9,890 nucleotides of DNA from contig CALJAE010000159.1 in NCBI GenBank assembly GCA_938028175.1, positions 1-9,890 of the forward strand, in the 5' to 3' direction. Source of the stretch: an uncultured Acidimicrobiales bacterium. Its GTDB lineage: Bacteria > Actinomycetota > Acidimicrobiia > Acidimicrobiales > SZUA-35. The position numbers and the translations under genes are program-made. Shown one piece after another: positions 1-7,038 of the stretch. Within the stretch, counting starts at the first letter, position 1, and each line of letters starts with the position of its first letter. Under the pieces are notes generated by a model. It was given only the letters and a program-made list of their open reading frames with translations. It was not told the origin of the DNA and made no database searches.

Positions 1-14
1 GTGCTGGCACTGAA

Positions 15-875
15 GTGGTTGAGCGAAGATATGTTCCGCTATTCCAGCGTCCATCGGTTTTGATTGGCGTAGCAGCGGCTTTGCTTGCAGTAACAATCTT
101 TAGTATCTCCCAGATCGAAGAAGGTCGTTTTATCGTCTTTGAGGGATCTCCAGATATAGCCGAAGAATCGGACGAAGTTATTTCTGCTCCTGTGGCAGAA
201 GAACAAAGCCAGGCAGCTTCAGAAGTTGAGTTGCTCACTACTATCGACCTAGATTCGAATCGTGAAGAATCAGTTTCTTCAGAAGAGGATCAGTCCACCA
301 CTGATGATGAAGAATCAGATGATGAAGAATCAGATGATGAGGAAACCACAACAACCGTTGACGAAGACGACGAGGATACAACAACCAGTCGTAGACCGAT
401 CTTCACAATGGTAGATACAACGACTTCGCCTATCATCCCAATATTTACAGTGTCTACAGTTGGAACTACTCCGACGACTGAGCGCAGAACAACTACAACT
501 GAGCGTGAAATTACAACGACTACCGCTCGTAGGACAACCACAACGCTCGCACCGACAACAACTGTTGGTCCAGTACCAGTAACAAATGTTGTTCGTGGAA
601 CGAGCACAGGTCCCGATGGACAACAAGTGGCTGCTTCATCTCTCACTGGAACCACCGACCAGGTGTCTTTCACTGCAAGCTTCACTGGTTGTGCTGATGA
701 AGATGTTGCGTCTATCTATGCAGATGGTCCTGGAATACCTCGAACGTTGTTAGCTGAAGGTTCGTGTGAAGACTCATTGGGTGGATCAATTTCTGGTTTG
801 AATTCTGACACAACTTACGAAATCAACATTCGCATAAACAACAAGTGGGTATACCAGAGTCGGTTTGCGAGCTAA
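15..875 (+). CDS. Single-pass membrane protein with acidic/Thr-rich stalk and small C-terminal outer domain, function unknown
   Basis: I do not recognise a specific family. From GTG 15 the protein has 286 residues. A short basic N-terminus (R4, R5, R12) precedes one hydrophobic segment at about residues 14-32, which by the positive-inside rule puts the rest outside the membrane. Residues about 45-125 are strongly acidic and include a DDEES tandem repeat; residues 111-185 are Thr-rich (many TTTT runs with scattered Arg/Glu), typical of an extended stalk. Residues about 188-286 look like a small beta-sandwich: they hold two cysteines, C226 and C251, which could form a disulfide, and end in a fibronectin-III-like strand pattern (GLNSDTTYEINI). 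The frame is open to the left edge (codons from base 3), so GTG 15 may be internal and the gene could be the tail of a larger protein such as a receptor kinase. Alternatively, a TGA in another frame at 11-13 could end an upstream gene just before GTG 15. No ribosome binding site is visible. Existence as a coding gene is likely; start and role are uncertain. Confidence 0.75.
   Translation: MVERRYVPLFQRPSVLIGVAAALLAVTIFSISQIEEGRFIVFEGSPDIAEESDEVISAPVAEEQSQAASEVELLTTIDLDSNREESVSSEEDQSTTDDEESDDEESDDEETTTTVDEDDEDTTTSRRPIFTMVDTTTSPIIPIFTVSTVGTTPTTERRTTTTEREITTTTARRTTTTLAPTTTVGPVPVTNVVRGTSTGPDGQQVAASSLTGTTDQVSFTASFTGCADEDVASIYADGPGIPRTLLAEGSCEDSLGGSISGLNSDTTYEINIRINNKWVYQSRFAS
303..344 (+). repeat. 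15-bp in-frame tandem repeat encoding DDEES
   Basis: The unit GATGATGAAGAATCA occurs at 303-317 and 318-332, with a partial, slightly diverged third copy (GATGATGAGGAA) at 333-344. The period is a multiple of three, so copy-number changes would lengthen or shorten the acidic stalk of the membrane protein without a frameshift. Two full copies are identical, which points to recent slippage or duplication. Confidence 0.9.
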
Positions 876-925
876 CAGCACCTAAGTCCCCGTGGCTTGA
901 ACTCTATCAAGCCGATCACACAGGC

Positions 926-931
926 TATACT
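926..931 (+). promoter_or_regulatory. Putative -10 box of leaderless trpS
   Basis: TATACT matches the -10 consensus TATAAT at five of six positions and ends seven bases before GTG 939, so transcription would begin at or next to the start codon. No convincing -35 box lies at 16-18 bases; this is common in actinobacterial leaderless promoters, which are often recognised mainly by TANNNT. If GTG 939 were not the start, the hexamer would be inside the coding region and probably meaningless. Confidence 0.4.
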
Positions 932-938
932 CGCTGAT

Positions 939-1940
939 GTGACAAGGGTCTTAACAGGAATCAAACCTACAGGTACTATTCACCTCGGGAACTATGTTGG
1001 TGCGATTAGACCAGCGCTTAATCGAGCAGCTCAGGCTGATGAGTCTTTCTTCTTTATAGCTGACTACCACGCCCTGAATCAGTTACAAGATCCTGACCTC
1101 TTCCGGCAATACACGTACTCAGTTGCTGCTAGTTGGTTGTGTTCAGGTCTAGACCCCGAACAGTCTCACTTCTATCGCCAGTCAGATATTGCCGAAGACT
1201 TTGAGCTAACAACGATTCTTACAGCGATCACTCCTAAAGGTTGGATGAACAAGTCCCACGCCTACAAGGCTGCTGTAGATAAGAACGTCGCTGATTCACA
1301 AGACGAAGACGCCGAAATTAAGATGGGGCTCTATACATATCCAATTTTGATGGCCGCAGATATTTTACTTTATGACGCAGATCTAGTGCCAGTAGGTCGA
1401 GATCAGATCCAACATATTGAGATCACTCGTGATATCGCCGAGAGAATCAACAGTCTCTTTGGCGAAGGAACCTTGGTTCTGCCAAACTACGAGCTAGAAG
1501 CTGCGACCGAATCGATCCCCGGGACAGATGGCCAAAAGATGAGCAAGAGCTATGACAACATAGTTCCGTTGTTCGCATCGAAGGCGCAGTGGAAGAAAGC
1601 GATTTACTCAATTGTCACTGATTCGTCCGAGAGACACGATCCTAAGACCACAGAGGGTGCTCCAGTCTTTGAGATCTACTCTGCATTAGCTTCGAAAGAT
1701 CAGTCAGAGTCTTTGAAAAAGAGTTTGGAAGCTGGCGATATTGGTTGGGGCGATGCAAAGTCTGAGTTGCTGAACTTAATGACCGAGACTCTCGGCGAAG
1801 CGGCTGAAAAGTACGACTATTATATGAATCACACAGATGAGCTAGAAGAGATACTTGCTGTCGGAGCTGCGAGAGTTCGCCCGATAGCCAGACAGACTCT
1901 CAACCGTGTTAGACAAGCAATAGGTCTAAGCGCTTCCTAG
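939..1940 (+). CDS. trpS: Tryptophanyl-tRNA synthetase
   Basis: Class I aminoacyl-tRNA synthetase that activates tryptophan with ATP and charges tRNA-Trp in the cytoplasm. Numbered from GTG 939, the HIGH signature is HLGN at residues 15-18, just after the RVLTGIKPTG opening typical of TrpRS; the tRNA/tryptophan-site segments ADYHALN, GWMNKSHAYK and VGRDQIQHIEITRDIA (about residues 152-167) are canonical; KMSKS is intact at residues 200-204 within GQKMSKSYDN. The frame can be opened at TTG 897 (347 residues), but GTG 939 gives 333 residues, nearly the length of E. coli TrpS (334), and removes a 14-residue extension without family support. A -10-like TATACT at 926-931 lies seven bases before GTG 939, fitting a leaderless transcript; neither start has a ribosome binding site. 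It sits 63 bases after the preceding gene and is followed at once by the DUF389 gene. The function is certain; the start is probable. Confidence 0.97.
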   Translation: MTRVLTGIKPTGTIHLGNYVGAIRPALNRAAQADESFFFIADYHALNQLQDPDLFRQYTYSVAASWLCSGLDPEQSHFYRQSDIAEDFELTTILTAITPKGWMNKSHAYKAAVDKNVADSQDEDAEIKMGLYTYPILMAADILLYDADLVPVGRDQIQHIEITRDIAERINSLFGEGTLVLPNYELEAATESIPGTDGQKMSKSYDNIVPLFASKAQWKKAIYSIVTDSSERHDPKTTEGAPVFEIYSALASKDQSESLKKSLEAGDIGWGDAKSELLNLMTETLGEAAEKYDYYMNHTDELEEILAVGAARVRPIARQTLNRVRQAIGLSAS

Positions 1941-1945
1941 GGGAG
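1939..1945 (+). promoter_or_regulatory. Shine-Dalgarno site of the DUF389 gene
   Basis: AGGGGAG lies eight bases before ATG 1954 and overlaps the TAG stop codon of trpS (1938-1940). It is the strongest ribosome binding site in the window, fixes the start of the DUF389 gene, and suggests translation within a trpS transcript, possibly with reinitiation. Confidence 0.75.
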
Positions 1946-1953
1946 TTATTCGT

Positions 1954-3531
1954 ATGTCCGATATCGTAACCCCCACACCAGCCCAGCTAGACGATTCGCC
2001 ATGGTGGCATCGCAAACTAGAGCCAGAACAACGACAACGAATCATGCGAGATCTGGCAATTCAGAAGCCGCAACGTTGGGAGCTTAGATTCGGCGTGATG
2101 CTTAGCCTGTCGGTAGTTATTGCTGTTATGGGCCTTCAGCTTGACTCACCCGCAATCGTAATTGGGGCGATGTTGTTAGCCCCGTTGATGCAGCCAGTAC
2201 TTGCATCTGCCGGTTGCCTTGCCCTTGGCCTTCTTGGTAAAGCTGGGTCGAGTATTGTTCGAGTAATTATCGCCACCTTGGGTAGCGTACTCATCGCATA
2301 TGTTTTGGCTGCCATTTTGCCTGAACAGGTCGGCTTCACAACGGAGATTCTGTCCAGAACACGTCCCGATGGTCGAGATCTTATCGTTGCTCTAGCAGCT
2401 GGAGCTGCTGGTGCGTATGCAACGGTAAGGGAAGACGCATCTGCTTCGCTGCCGGGAGTTGCGGTGGCGGTGGCTTTAGTACCACCGGTGGCGACGTTGG
2501 GAATCACTTTGCAAGCAGGGGATTTCGAGCGAGCCTGGGGTTCGCTTCTACTTTATTCAACCAACTTAGTTGCGATTGTTCTTGTCGGGGTTCTTGTCTT
2601 TGTTGTTACAGGTTTTGTTCCTCCACAACGACTTGAAGCCAATCGGGCAAGGGTGATTCTTTCGATTTTGGCGATGGTAGCGCTTGTAAGCGTGGTCGGC
2701 TGGCCGTTGGTGCAGGCTTCAAGAATTTCAGCAGCCGATAGTAGAGATGAAGCCTTGGCGACTGAACTAGTTGAGAGTTGGTTGGCTGAGACAGACTCTA
2801 TTGATGATGTAGAAGTCAATGCAGAGAGAATTCTTGTTCGTCTTCGAGGAACTGGAGTTTCTCCTGATCAGGCAAGTCTGGTGGAAGTTTTGCAGTCTAA
2901 CTTCCCAGGTAGAACACCATTAGTTGAGTGGGATCAGGTAAGTCTTCCGACTACAACGACAACCACTATTGATGCCGACGAGGACTACGAACTAGAAGTT
3001 GAATCTGTTGTGAGTGATTGGCTTGATCAAATGCCCGACGCATCACTAAACGGGTTCTTCTTAGATAGCGAGAATTTGAGAGTGGATGCTTCGGGTATCG
3101 GAGAGCCTCCTTCGGTCGAGGCTCTGAGTCAGTTGCTCCAGACTGAATTCGGTACTACTTTCTCGGTGCGTATTAACTGGAGCGAGAGGGTTTCTGTCTC
3201 TTCCGATCAGGGAATTGATCCTTTAGTCCAAGTGACGGACCAAATGGACCGCATCGCTGCGGACTGGGCCACTTTGGAGAACATAACAATAAATAGCACT
3301 TCGTTTGCAGTGTCGTCAGCAGGATCTGAATACACCTTGAGCGTGACTGGACCAAGTGAGCCAGATATAGAACCATTAGAGGAGGACCTACAGGACTTCT
3401 TTGCAACAGTAGAGAGCGAGTTGCAGGCTGGCTCAGCTATTAGTTCTGACACTGAGGAAACTGATGACACAGATGCGGCGCAGTCGAGTCTTGATGTTTC
3501 TGTCTTCTTCGCAGCTCAGGTTGAGTTATAG
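1954..3531 (+). CDS. DUF389-family multi-pass membrane protein with long repetitive C-terminal tail
   Basis: The N-terminal half belongs to the DUF389 family of integral membrane proteins, whose biochemical role is not established. The family hallmark is visible at residues about 64-80 (DSPAIVIGAMLLAPLMQ). Hydrophobic segments occur at about 44-62, 66-92, 101-122, 142-158, 165-187, 195-220 and 231-252; segment 165-187 carries the conserved VAVALVPPVATLG pattern. After the last segment comes a 270-residue soluble tail, much longer than the core domain needs. It contains three weakly similar modules (about 267-332, 346-415, 426-492), the first two separated by a six-Thr linker (333-338) and an acidic stretch; residues 496-508 are again acidic. 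The Thr/acidic linker style matches the first gene of the window, suggesting an extracytoplasmic tail, but topology cannot be settled from sequence. It sits 13 bases after trpS with a good ribosome binding site, and the next gene starts on the base after its stop, so trpS, this gene and the flavoprotein gene are probably cotranscribed. Confidence 0.88.
   Translation: MSDIVTPTPAQLDDSPWWHRKLEPEQRQRIMRDLAIQKPQRWELRFGVMLSLSVVIAVMGLQLDSPAIVIGAMLLAPLMQPVLASAGCLALGLLGKAGSSIVRVIIATLGSVLIAYVLAAILPEQVGFTTEILSRTRPDGRDLIVALAAGAAGAYATVREDASASLPGVAVAVALVPPVATLGITLQAGDFERAWGSLLLYSTNLVAIVLVGVLVFVVTGFVPPQRLEANRARVILSILAMVALVSVVGWPLVQASRISAADSRDEALATELVESWLAETDSIDDVEVNAERILVRLRGTGVSPDQASLVEVLQSNFPGRTPLVEWDQVSLPTTTTTTIDADEDYELEVESVVSDWLDQMPDASLNGFFLDSENLRVDASGIGEPPSVEALSQLLQTEFGTTFSVRINWSERVSVSSDQGIDPLVQVTDQMDRIAADWATLENITINSTSFAVSSAGSEYTLSVTGPSEPDIEPLEEDLQDFFATVESELQAGSAISSDTEETDDTDAAQSSLDVSVFFAAQVEL
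2752..3429 (+). repeat. Three diverged protein modules of about 65-70 residues in the DUF389 tail
   Basis: Module A (2752-2949), B (2989-3198) and C (3229-3429) share one pattern by eye: a helix ending in a Trp-containing motif (VESWL, VSDWL, AADWA), a strand, a second strand ending in a small-residue turn (LRGTGVSP, DASGIGEPP, LSVTGPSEP), then a helix with Leu/Phe spacing (SLVEVLQSNFPG, ALSQLLQTEFGT, PLEEDLQDFFAT) and a final strand in A and B. The plan resembles BON-type alpha/beta domains, but that name is inference. The similarity is at protein level only; the DNA copies are not recognisably alike, so the duplication is old. Confidence 0.5.
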
Positions 3532-4785
3532 ATGAAACCTGTCACAGAGTTAATCATTATTGGAGCGGGACCAGCTGGAGCAGCCGCCGGCATAGTGGCA
3601 GCCCGCGGGGGAGCCAAAGTCACGCTGTTCGACAAAGCAAAGTACGGACGAGACAAAGTTTGTGGCGATGGCCTTACTCCGCGTGCTATCACAGCTCTAG
3701 AGAAGCTCAACATTGACTATTCGGATGCACATCACATTGTTGGTCTTCGAATGATTGCAGGATCAACCCATAGAGAGCTTGATTGGCCCCATACTTCGAG
3801 ATTCGCAAACCACGGTGCGGTCTGGCCAAGGCGGTCACTGGATAAACACTTAATCGATGCAGCTAATGAGGCTGGGGTCACTATCCATTGGGAAACAGAA
3901 GTAACGCCAATATTTTCAGACTCAGACGATGAGCAAGTCATCGGGGTAGAGGTGCAAACATCTAACGGTGCAGGGCTAGCTCAGGGAACCAAGCTGCTTG
4001 GAGACATGGTCGTAGTTGCAACTGGAGCGCAAGGTCAGGTCGCCAAGATGCTTGGAGCTGTCAGGGATCCTGATGAACCGTTTGGTTTAGCAATACGTTC
4101 TTATGCAGAGTCACCACGTCACAGCGACAGTCATCTCGAGGCCTGTCTTACGCTGAAAGACTCTGCTGGTACGGCAGTGCCTGGGTATGGATGGATTTTT
4201 CCAGCCGGCGATGGAACAGTCAATATTGGCGTAGGCGCTTTGTCGACTATGAAAAACTTTAAGAAGCTGAACCTCAATAACTTGCTAGCCGACTACCGAA
4301 GTCTGACAGCAGATACCTGGAACCTTGGCCCCAACCTCGATCGTCCACGAGCTTGGCGCCTACCAATGAGCACTCAAAAGCGATATGGAAAAGGTTGGGT
4401 AGCTGTTGGAGACGCTGCTGGTCTGATCAATCCGATGAACGGTGAAGGTATCGACTATGGACTCGAGTCGGGGTCTTTAGCTTCAGAGCTCTTTATCGAG
4501 AACCCTGGCACAGCCCCAGAACTTTACGATCGCAAAGTCGGTGAAATGTTTGACCAATTCTTACGAACAGGTCGTCGTTTTAGCTTCCTAATTGGACACC
4601 CGTGGCTGCTTCGTACAGGTTTGAGAATCGCAGTCGGTTCTGACGCAGTGGCAAAGATTACTCTCGGGGTCATGGGGAATCTTGTCGACTCCGAAACCCC
4701 AGGAGCTGCTGGCTTTGTTTTCTCAGCAGCTGATAAGGCGTTGGCTCTAGCCGATCCGATACTCCGAAAGAGTAGAGCCTCTTAA
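3532..4785 (+). CDS. Geranylgeranyl reductase family FAD-dependent oxidoreductase (MenJ-like candidate)
   Basis: A flavoprotein of the geranylgeranyl reductase family, whose members reduce isolated double bonds of polyprenyl chains. The Rossmann FAD motif GAGPAG is at residues 11-16, with D34 at the end of the second strand where the FAD ribose is bound. The family segment KVCGDGLTPRA (42-52) contains C44 and G45-D46-G47; the YxWxFP substrate-site motif is intact (Y219, W221, F223-P224); the second FAD motif VGDAAGLINPMNGEGID begins at about residue 292, with G293-D294. At 417 residues it is close to the usual length (about 400-420). In actinobacteria such enzymes include MenJ, which saturates one isoprene unit of menaquinone, so a membrane quinone or polyprenol is the likely substrate; the sequence alone cannot choose between these, chlorophyll-type or lipid reductases. 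ATG 3532 follows the TAG of the DUF389 gene with no gap and without a clear ribosome binding site, implying coupled translation. Confidence 0.88.
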   Translation: MKPVTELIIIGAGPAGAAAGIVAARGGAKVTLFDKAKYGRDKVCGDGLTPRAITALEKLNIDYSDAHHIVGLRMIAGSTHRELDWPHTSRFANHGAVWPRRSLDKHLIDAANEAGVTIHWETEVTPIFSDSDDEQVIGVEVQTSNGAGLAQGTKLLGDMVVVATGAQGQVAKMLGAVRDPDEPFGLAIRSYAESPRHSDSHLEACLTLKDSAGTAVPGYGWIFPAGDGTVNIGVGALSTMKNFKKLNLNNLLADYRSLTADTWNLGPNLDRPRAWRLPMSTQKRYGKGWVAVGDAAGLINPMNGEGIDYGLESGSLASELFIENPGTAPELYDRKVGEMFDQFLRTGRRFSFLIGHPWLLRTGLRIAVGSDAVAKITLGVMGNLVDSETPGAAGFVFSAADKALALADPILRKSRAS

Positions 4786-4835
4786 TCACACCCTTGTGTT
4801 TAGGCACTTTTGATGATGATTAGGCCAGCGCAAGG

Positions 4836-4841
4836 TAGATT
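4836..4841 (+). promoter_or_regulatory. Putative -10 box upstream of the MatB-like gene
   Basis: TAGATT fits TANNNT and ends 11 bases before ATG 4853, which would give a leader of only about five bases. There is no Shine-Dalgarno sequence in front of this ATG, which is compatible with a leaderless or near-leaderless transcript. TTGATG at 4810-4815 could be a -35 element, but the 20-base spacer is long. The 67-base gap before the gene (4786-4852) is large enough for its own promoter. Confidence 0.3.
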
Positions 4842-4852
4842 CATAGTTACGC

Positions 4853-6373
4853 ATGAGCCGCAATGTTTATGAGTTATTGTTCAATGGTAACTCCGCCGCA
4901 AAGACTGAACCCTTCTTGACCGTTCCTGGCGGGCTCACTTACACTTTTGGTCAACTAGACCGCAGAAGCGCAGCGATCGCTACAGTGTTGTCCCAATTGG
5001 GCTTAGAACCCGGCGACCGAGTAGCATCCCAAGTTGCCAAATCCCCCGACGCTGTTGCGTTGTATCTAGGCTGCTTGCGAGGTGGCTTTGTTTTCGTTCC
5101 ACTTTCTAGTGAACTCGGCGTAGAAGATACTGGGTATTACTTAGGTGACTGTGAACCGAAGCTGTTCGTTTGCAATGAAACAGATATAGATCGCCTCAAG
5201 CCAGTTGCCGACATCGTAGGTGTAGATCTGGTTCAAACTCTAAGCCCTACTTCGACTGGTTCGCTTGCTGATGCAGCTAACGAAGCTCATCCACTTGCCC
5301 CGGTTTGCGCTAGGTCTGCCAATGATCCGGCTGTGATCATCTATACCGCTGGTACAACTAATCGGGCTAAGGGAGCAATCATCACACATGAAAACTTGAT
5401 TGCTAATACAAGGGCTCTACACGCTATTTGGCGTTGGCGACCGGGCGATGTCATGCTTCATACGCTGAGCATATCGAGTGCGTTCGGCTTGTTTGTTGGT
5501 ATACACACATCGCTTCTTAATAGTTCTGAGATTATTTTTGCTCCTGAATTCTCTGTCGATATTGCCGAAACATATCTACCAGGAAGTTCTGTCTTTATGG
5601 AGACTCCAGAACATCTATCAGAACTTGTTTCCTCTGAAGGGTTCAATTCTCAAACATTCGCTAAGTTGAGACTTTTAGTGTCAGGCAACGCGTACTTGTC
5701 TGTCTCAACCTTTGCTGACTATCTTGATAAAGCTGACCTTGGCTTAACGGAGTGTTACTTGGCCACGGAGACTGGTGTGATTGCATCGAACCCTCCTGAG
5801 TCAGAGAGAATCGGGGGATCTGTTGGCTTCGCCCTTCCTAATGTTTCTATGAGAATTATTTCTCCAGACGGTAACGCTCAACCTGCTGGTGAGATTGGTG
5901 AAGTCCAAATAAAGGGGCCTTCTTTGTTTGCCGGTTACTGGTCTAACCCAGAAGCATCGGACGCAGCGTTTACCAGCGATGGATACTTCCATACCGGTGA
6001 CGTAGGATTTGTTGAGCCTGACGGAAGACTTACTTTGGCTGGGCGTGTTAATGACATGATGAGTGTGCAAGGGGCGACGGTTTATCCACGTGAGATAGAG
6101 GTGGTGGTTGAGTCTATTGCTGGGGTGCGCGATGTTATAGCGATCGGGTTGCCTCACCCCACGCAAGGTGCTGCTATAGCTGTGTTTGTTGTCTCAGACC
6201 CTGAGGTGACTGAAGAGATGGTCGCCGAGACACTAGAAAATAGCATCGATAAGCGGAAGTTGCCACAGAAATATATGTTCGTTGCTGACTTGCCAAAATC
6301 TGCGCTTGGGGTTGTCCAGCGGACACAGATCCGTAAAAAGTTTGCAGATCTATTCCTAGATGGATCGATCTAG
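4853..6373 (+). CDS. MatB-like acyl-CoA synthetase superfamily protein with degenerate catalytic motifs
   Basis: An AMP-forming acyl-CoA synthetase (ANL superfamily) protein, closest by eye to malonyl-CoA synthetase MatB: GDRVASQVAKSPDAVALYLG (54-73), KLRLLVSGNA (271-280), SNPPESERIGGSVGFALPNV (312-331) and the C-terminal RKKFADLF align with MatB landmarks. At 506 residues it has the normal length with no frameshift. Several catalytic positions differ from those I expect. The P-loop reads YTAGTTNRAKG (164-174), with N170 for Gly. The A4 segment reads SISSAFGLF (206-214) where MatB has PIFHTHGLF. A5 reads LATET (303-307) for GMTET. A8 reads GRVNDMMS (397-404), with N400 for Lys. The A10 lysine of GKVQ is V487 (LGVVQ, codon GTT at 6311-6313). 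TGD (381-383) is kept. Since the A10 Lys supports adenylate formation in this superfamily, a pseudoenzyme, a changed reaction or a binding role is possible; plain malonyl-CoA synthesis is doubtful. It ends directly against the convergent response regulator gene. Confidence 0.85.
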   Translation: MSRNVYELLFNGNSAAKTEPFLTVPGGLTYTFGQLDRRSAAIATVLSQLGLEPGDRVASQVAKSPDAVALYLGCLRGGFVFVPLSSELGVEDTGYYLGDCEPKLFVCNETDIDRLKPVADIVGVDLVQTLSPTSTGSLADAANEAHPLAPVCARSANDPAVIIYTAGTTNRAKGAIITHENLIANTRALHAIWRWRPGDVMLHTLSISSAFGLFVGIHTSLLNSSEIIFAPEFSVDIAETYLPGSSVFMETPEHLSELVSSEGFNSQTFAKLRLLVSGNAYLSVSTFADYLDKADLGLTECYLATETGVIASNPPESERIGGSVGFALPNVSMRIISPDGNAQPAGEIGEVQIKGPSLFAGYWSNPEASDAAFTSDGYFHTGDVGFVEPDGRLTLAGRVNDMMSVQGATVYPREIEVVVESIAGVRDVIAIGLPHPTQGAAIAVFVVSDPEVTEEMVAETLENSIDKRKLPQKYMFVADLPKSALGVVQRTQIRKKFADLFLDGSI

Positions 6374-7027
6374 TTACTCTTCTTCTTCGTCTGATCCTTC
6401 AGAATTAAGATCGATAATGCCCAGGCGTACTGCACTAAGTACTGCGTGAGTCAGGGACTGTGCATCTAGTTTGCGGTAGATCGCATTGAGATGGTTATGA
6501 ACGGTCTTAGTGGTAATCCCGAGATGACGTGCTGCTTGCTTTGTGCTCATGCCGTCAGCAATAGCTTGCAGGATTTCAATTTGACGAGAAGAAAGAACAT
6601 CTTCATTGGTGCTTTGGGTTTGGACTGTCTTTAGCATTGCGCCAGCTAGGGCAGGAGATAGAACAGTTTCGCCTCCAGCAACTCTTTCAAGAGTGGCACG
6701 AACATCAGAGAAAGAGGTTCCCTTTGACATATAGGCAGTTGCTCCTGCTGCAATTGCATCACGAGTCTTGTCGATATCGTCGTGCATTGTGAGTACTGCG
6801 ACTCTTACATTTGGAAATTGTTCCCGAATTGCTTTAGTAGCTTCGATCCCATCCATGACAGGCATCGACAGGTCCATCAGAACTACCTGTGGTTGCAGAG
6901 ACCGTGCCATGTCGACAGCCTCTTCACCGTTTGCGGCCTCGCCTACAACCTCGTCGCCAGCTGCTTCGAAAGATTTCCTCAAGCCTTCTCTGAGGAGAGC
7001 ATGGTCGTCTGCAAGAAGTATTTTCAT
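6374..7027 (-). CDS. NarL/FixJ-family response regulator
   Basis: Cytoplasmic DNA-binding response regulator, almost certainly the partner of the kinase encoded just upstream. Numbered from ATG 7027 (217 residues), the receiver domain covers about 1-120 with acidic pocket D7-D8, phosphoacceptor D52 (VVLMDLSMPVMDG), T80 and K102, all intact. A LuxR-type helix-turn-helix covers about 146-205 (LSSRQIEILQAIADG, then the recognition helix region GITTKTVHNHLNAIYRKL). The last residues form a short acidic tail (SDEEEE) after the HTH. GTG 7036 is an in-frame alternative start three codons earlier, but that GTG is part of the AGGTG ribosome binding site of ATG 7027, and MKILLADD is the usual opening of the family. 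It lies 54 bases downstream of the kinase stop with no evident terminator, so a kinase-regulator operon is likely. Its target genes cannot be read from the sequence. Confidence 0.95.
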   Translation of the reverse strand: MKILLADDHALLREGLRKSFEAAGDEVVGEAANGEEAVDMARSLQPQVVLMDLSMPVMDGIEATKAIREQFPNVRVAVLTMHDDIDKTRDAIAAGATAYMSKGTSFSDVRATLERVAGGETVLSPALAGAMLKTVQTQSTNEDVLSSRQIEILQAIADGMSTKQAARHLGITTKTVHNHLNAIYRKLDAQSLTHAVLSAVRLGIIDLNSEGSDEEEE

Positions 7028-7033
7028 CAAATT

Positions 7034-7038
7034 CACCT
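7034..7038 (-). promoter_or_regulatory. Shine-Dalgarno site deciding the response regulator start
   Basis: On the minus strand AGGTG is followed by six bases (AATTTG) and then ATG 7027. This spacing is good for ATG 7027, whereas GTG 7036 overlaps the site itself and has no ribosome binding site of its own. Confidence 0.6.

Noticed and set aside
290..685. Minus-strand ORF of 131 codons opposite the first gene, rich in Val and Ser
   Set aside because: It is the complement of the acidic and Thr-rich repeat codons; low-complexity Val/Ser composition and no family features, while the plus frame has a plausible membrane anchor and outer domain.
4788..4799. ACAC-CCTT-GTGT hairpin followed by TTT after the flavoprotein gene
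   Set aside because: A four-base stem is too weak for an intrinsic terminator, and the T run is only three bases.
4853..6373. Calling the MatB-like gene a pseudogene
   Set aside because: The frame is intact, length is normal and surrounding family motifs are well kept, so divergence of function is a better reading than decay.
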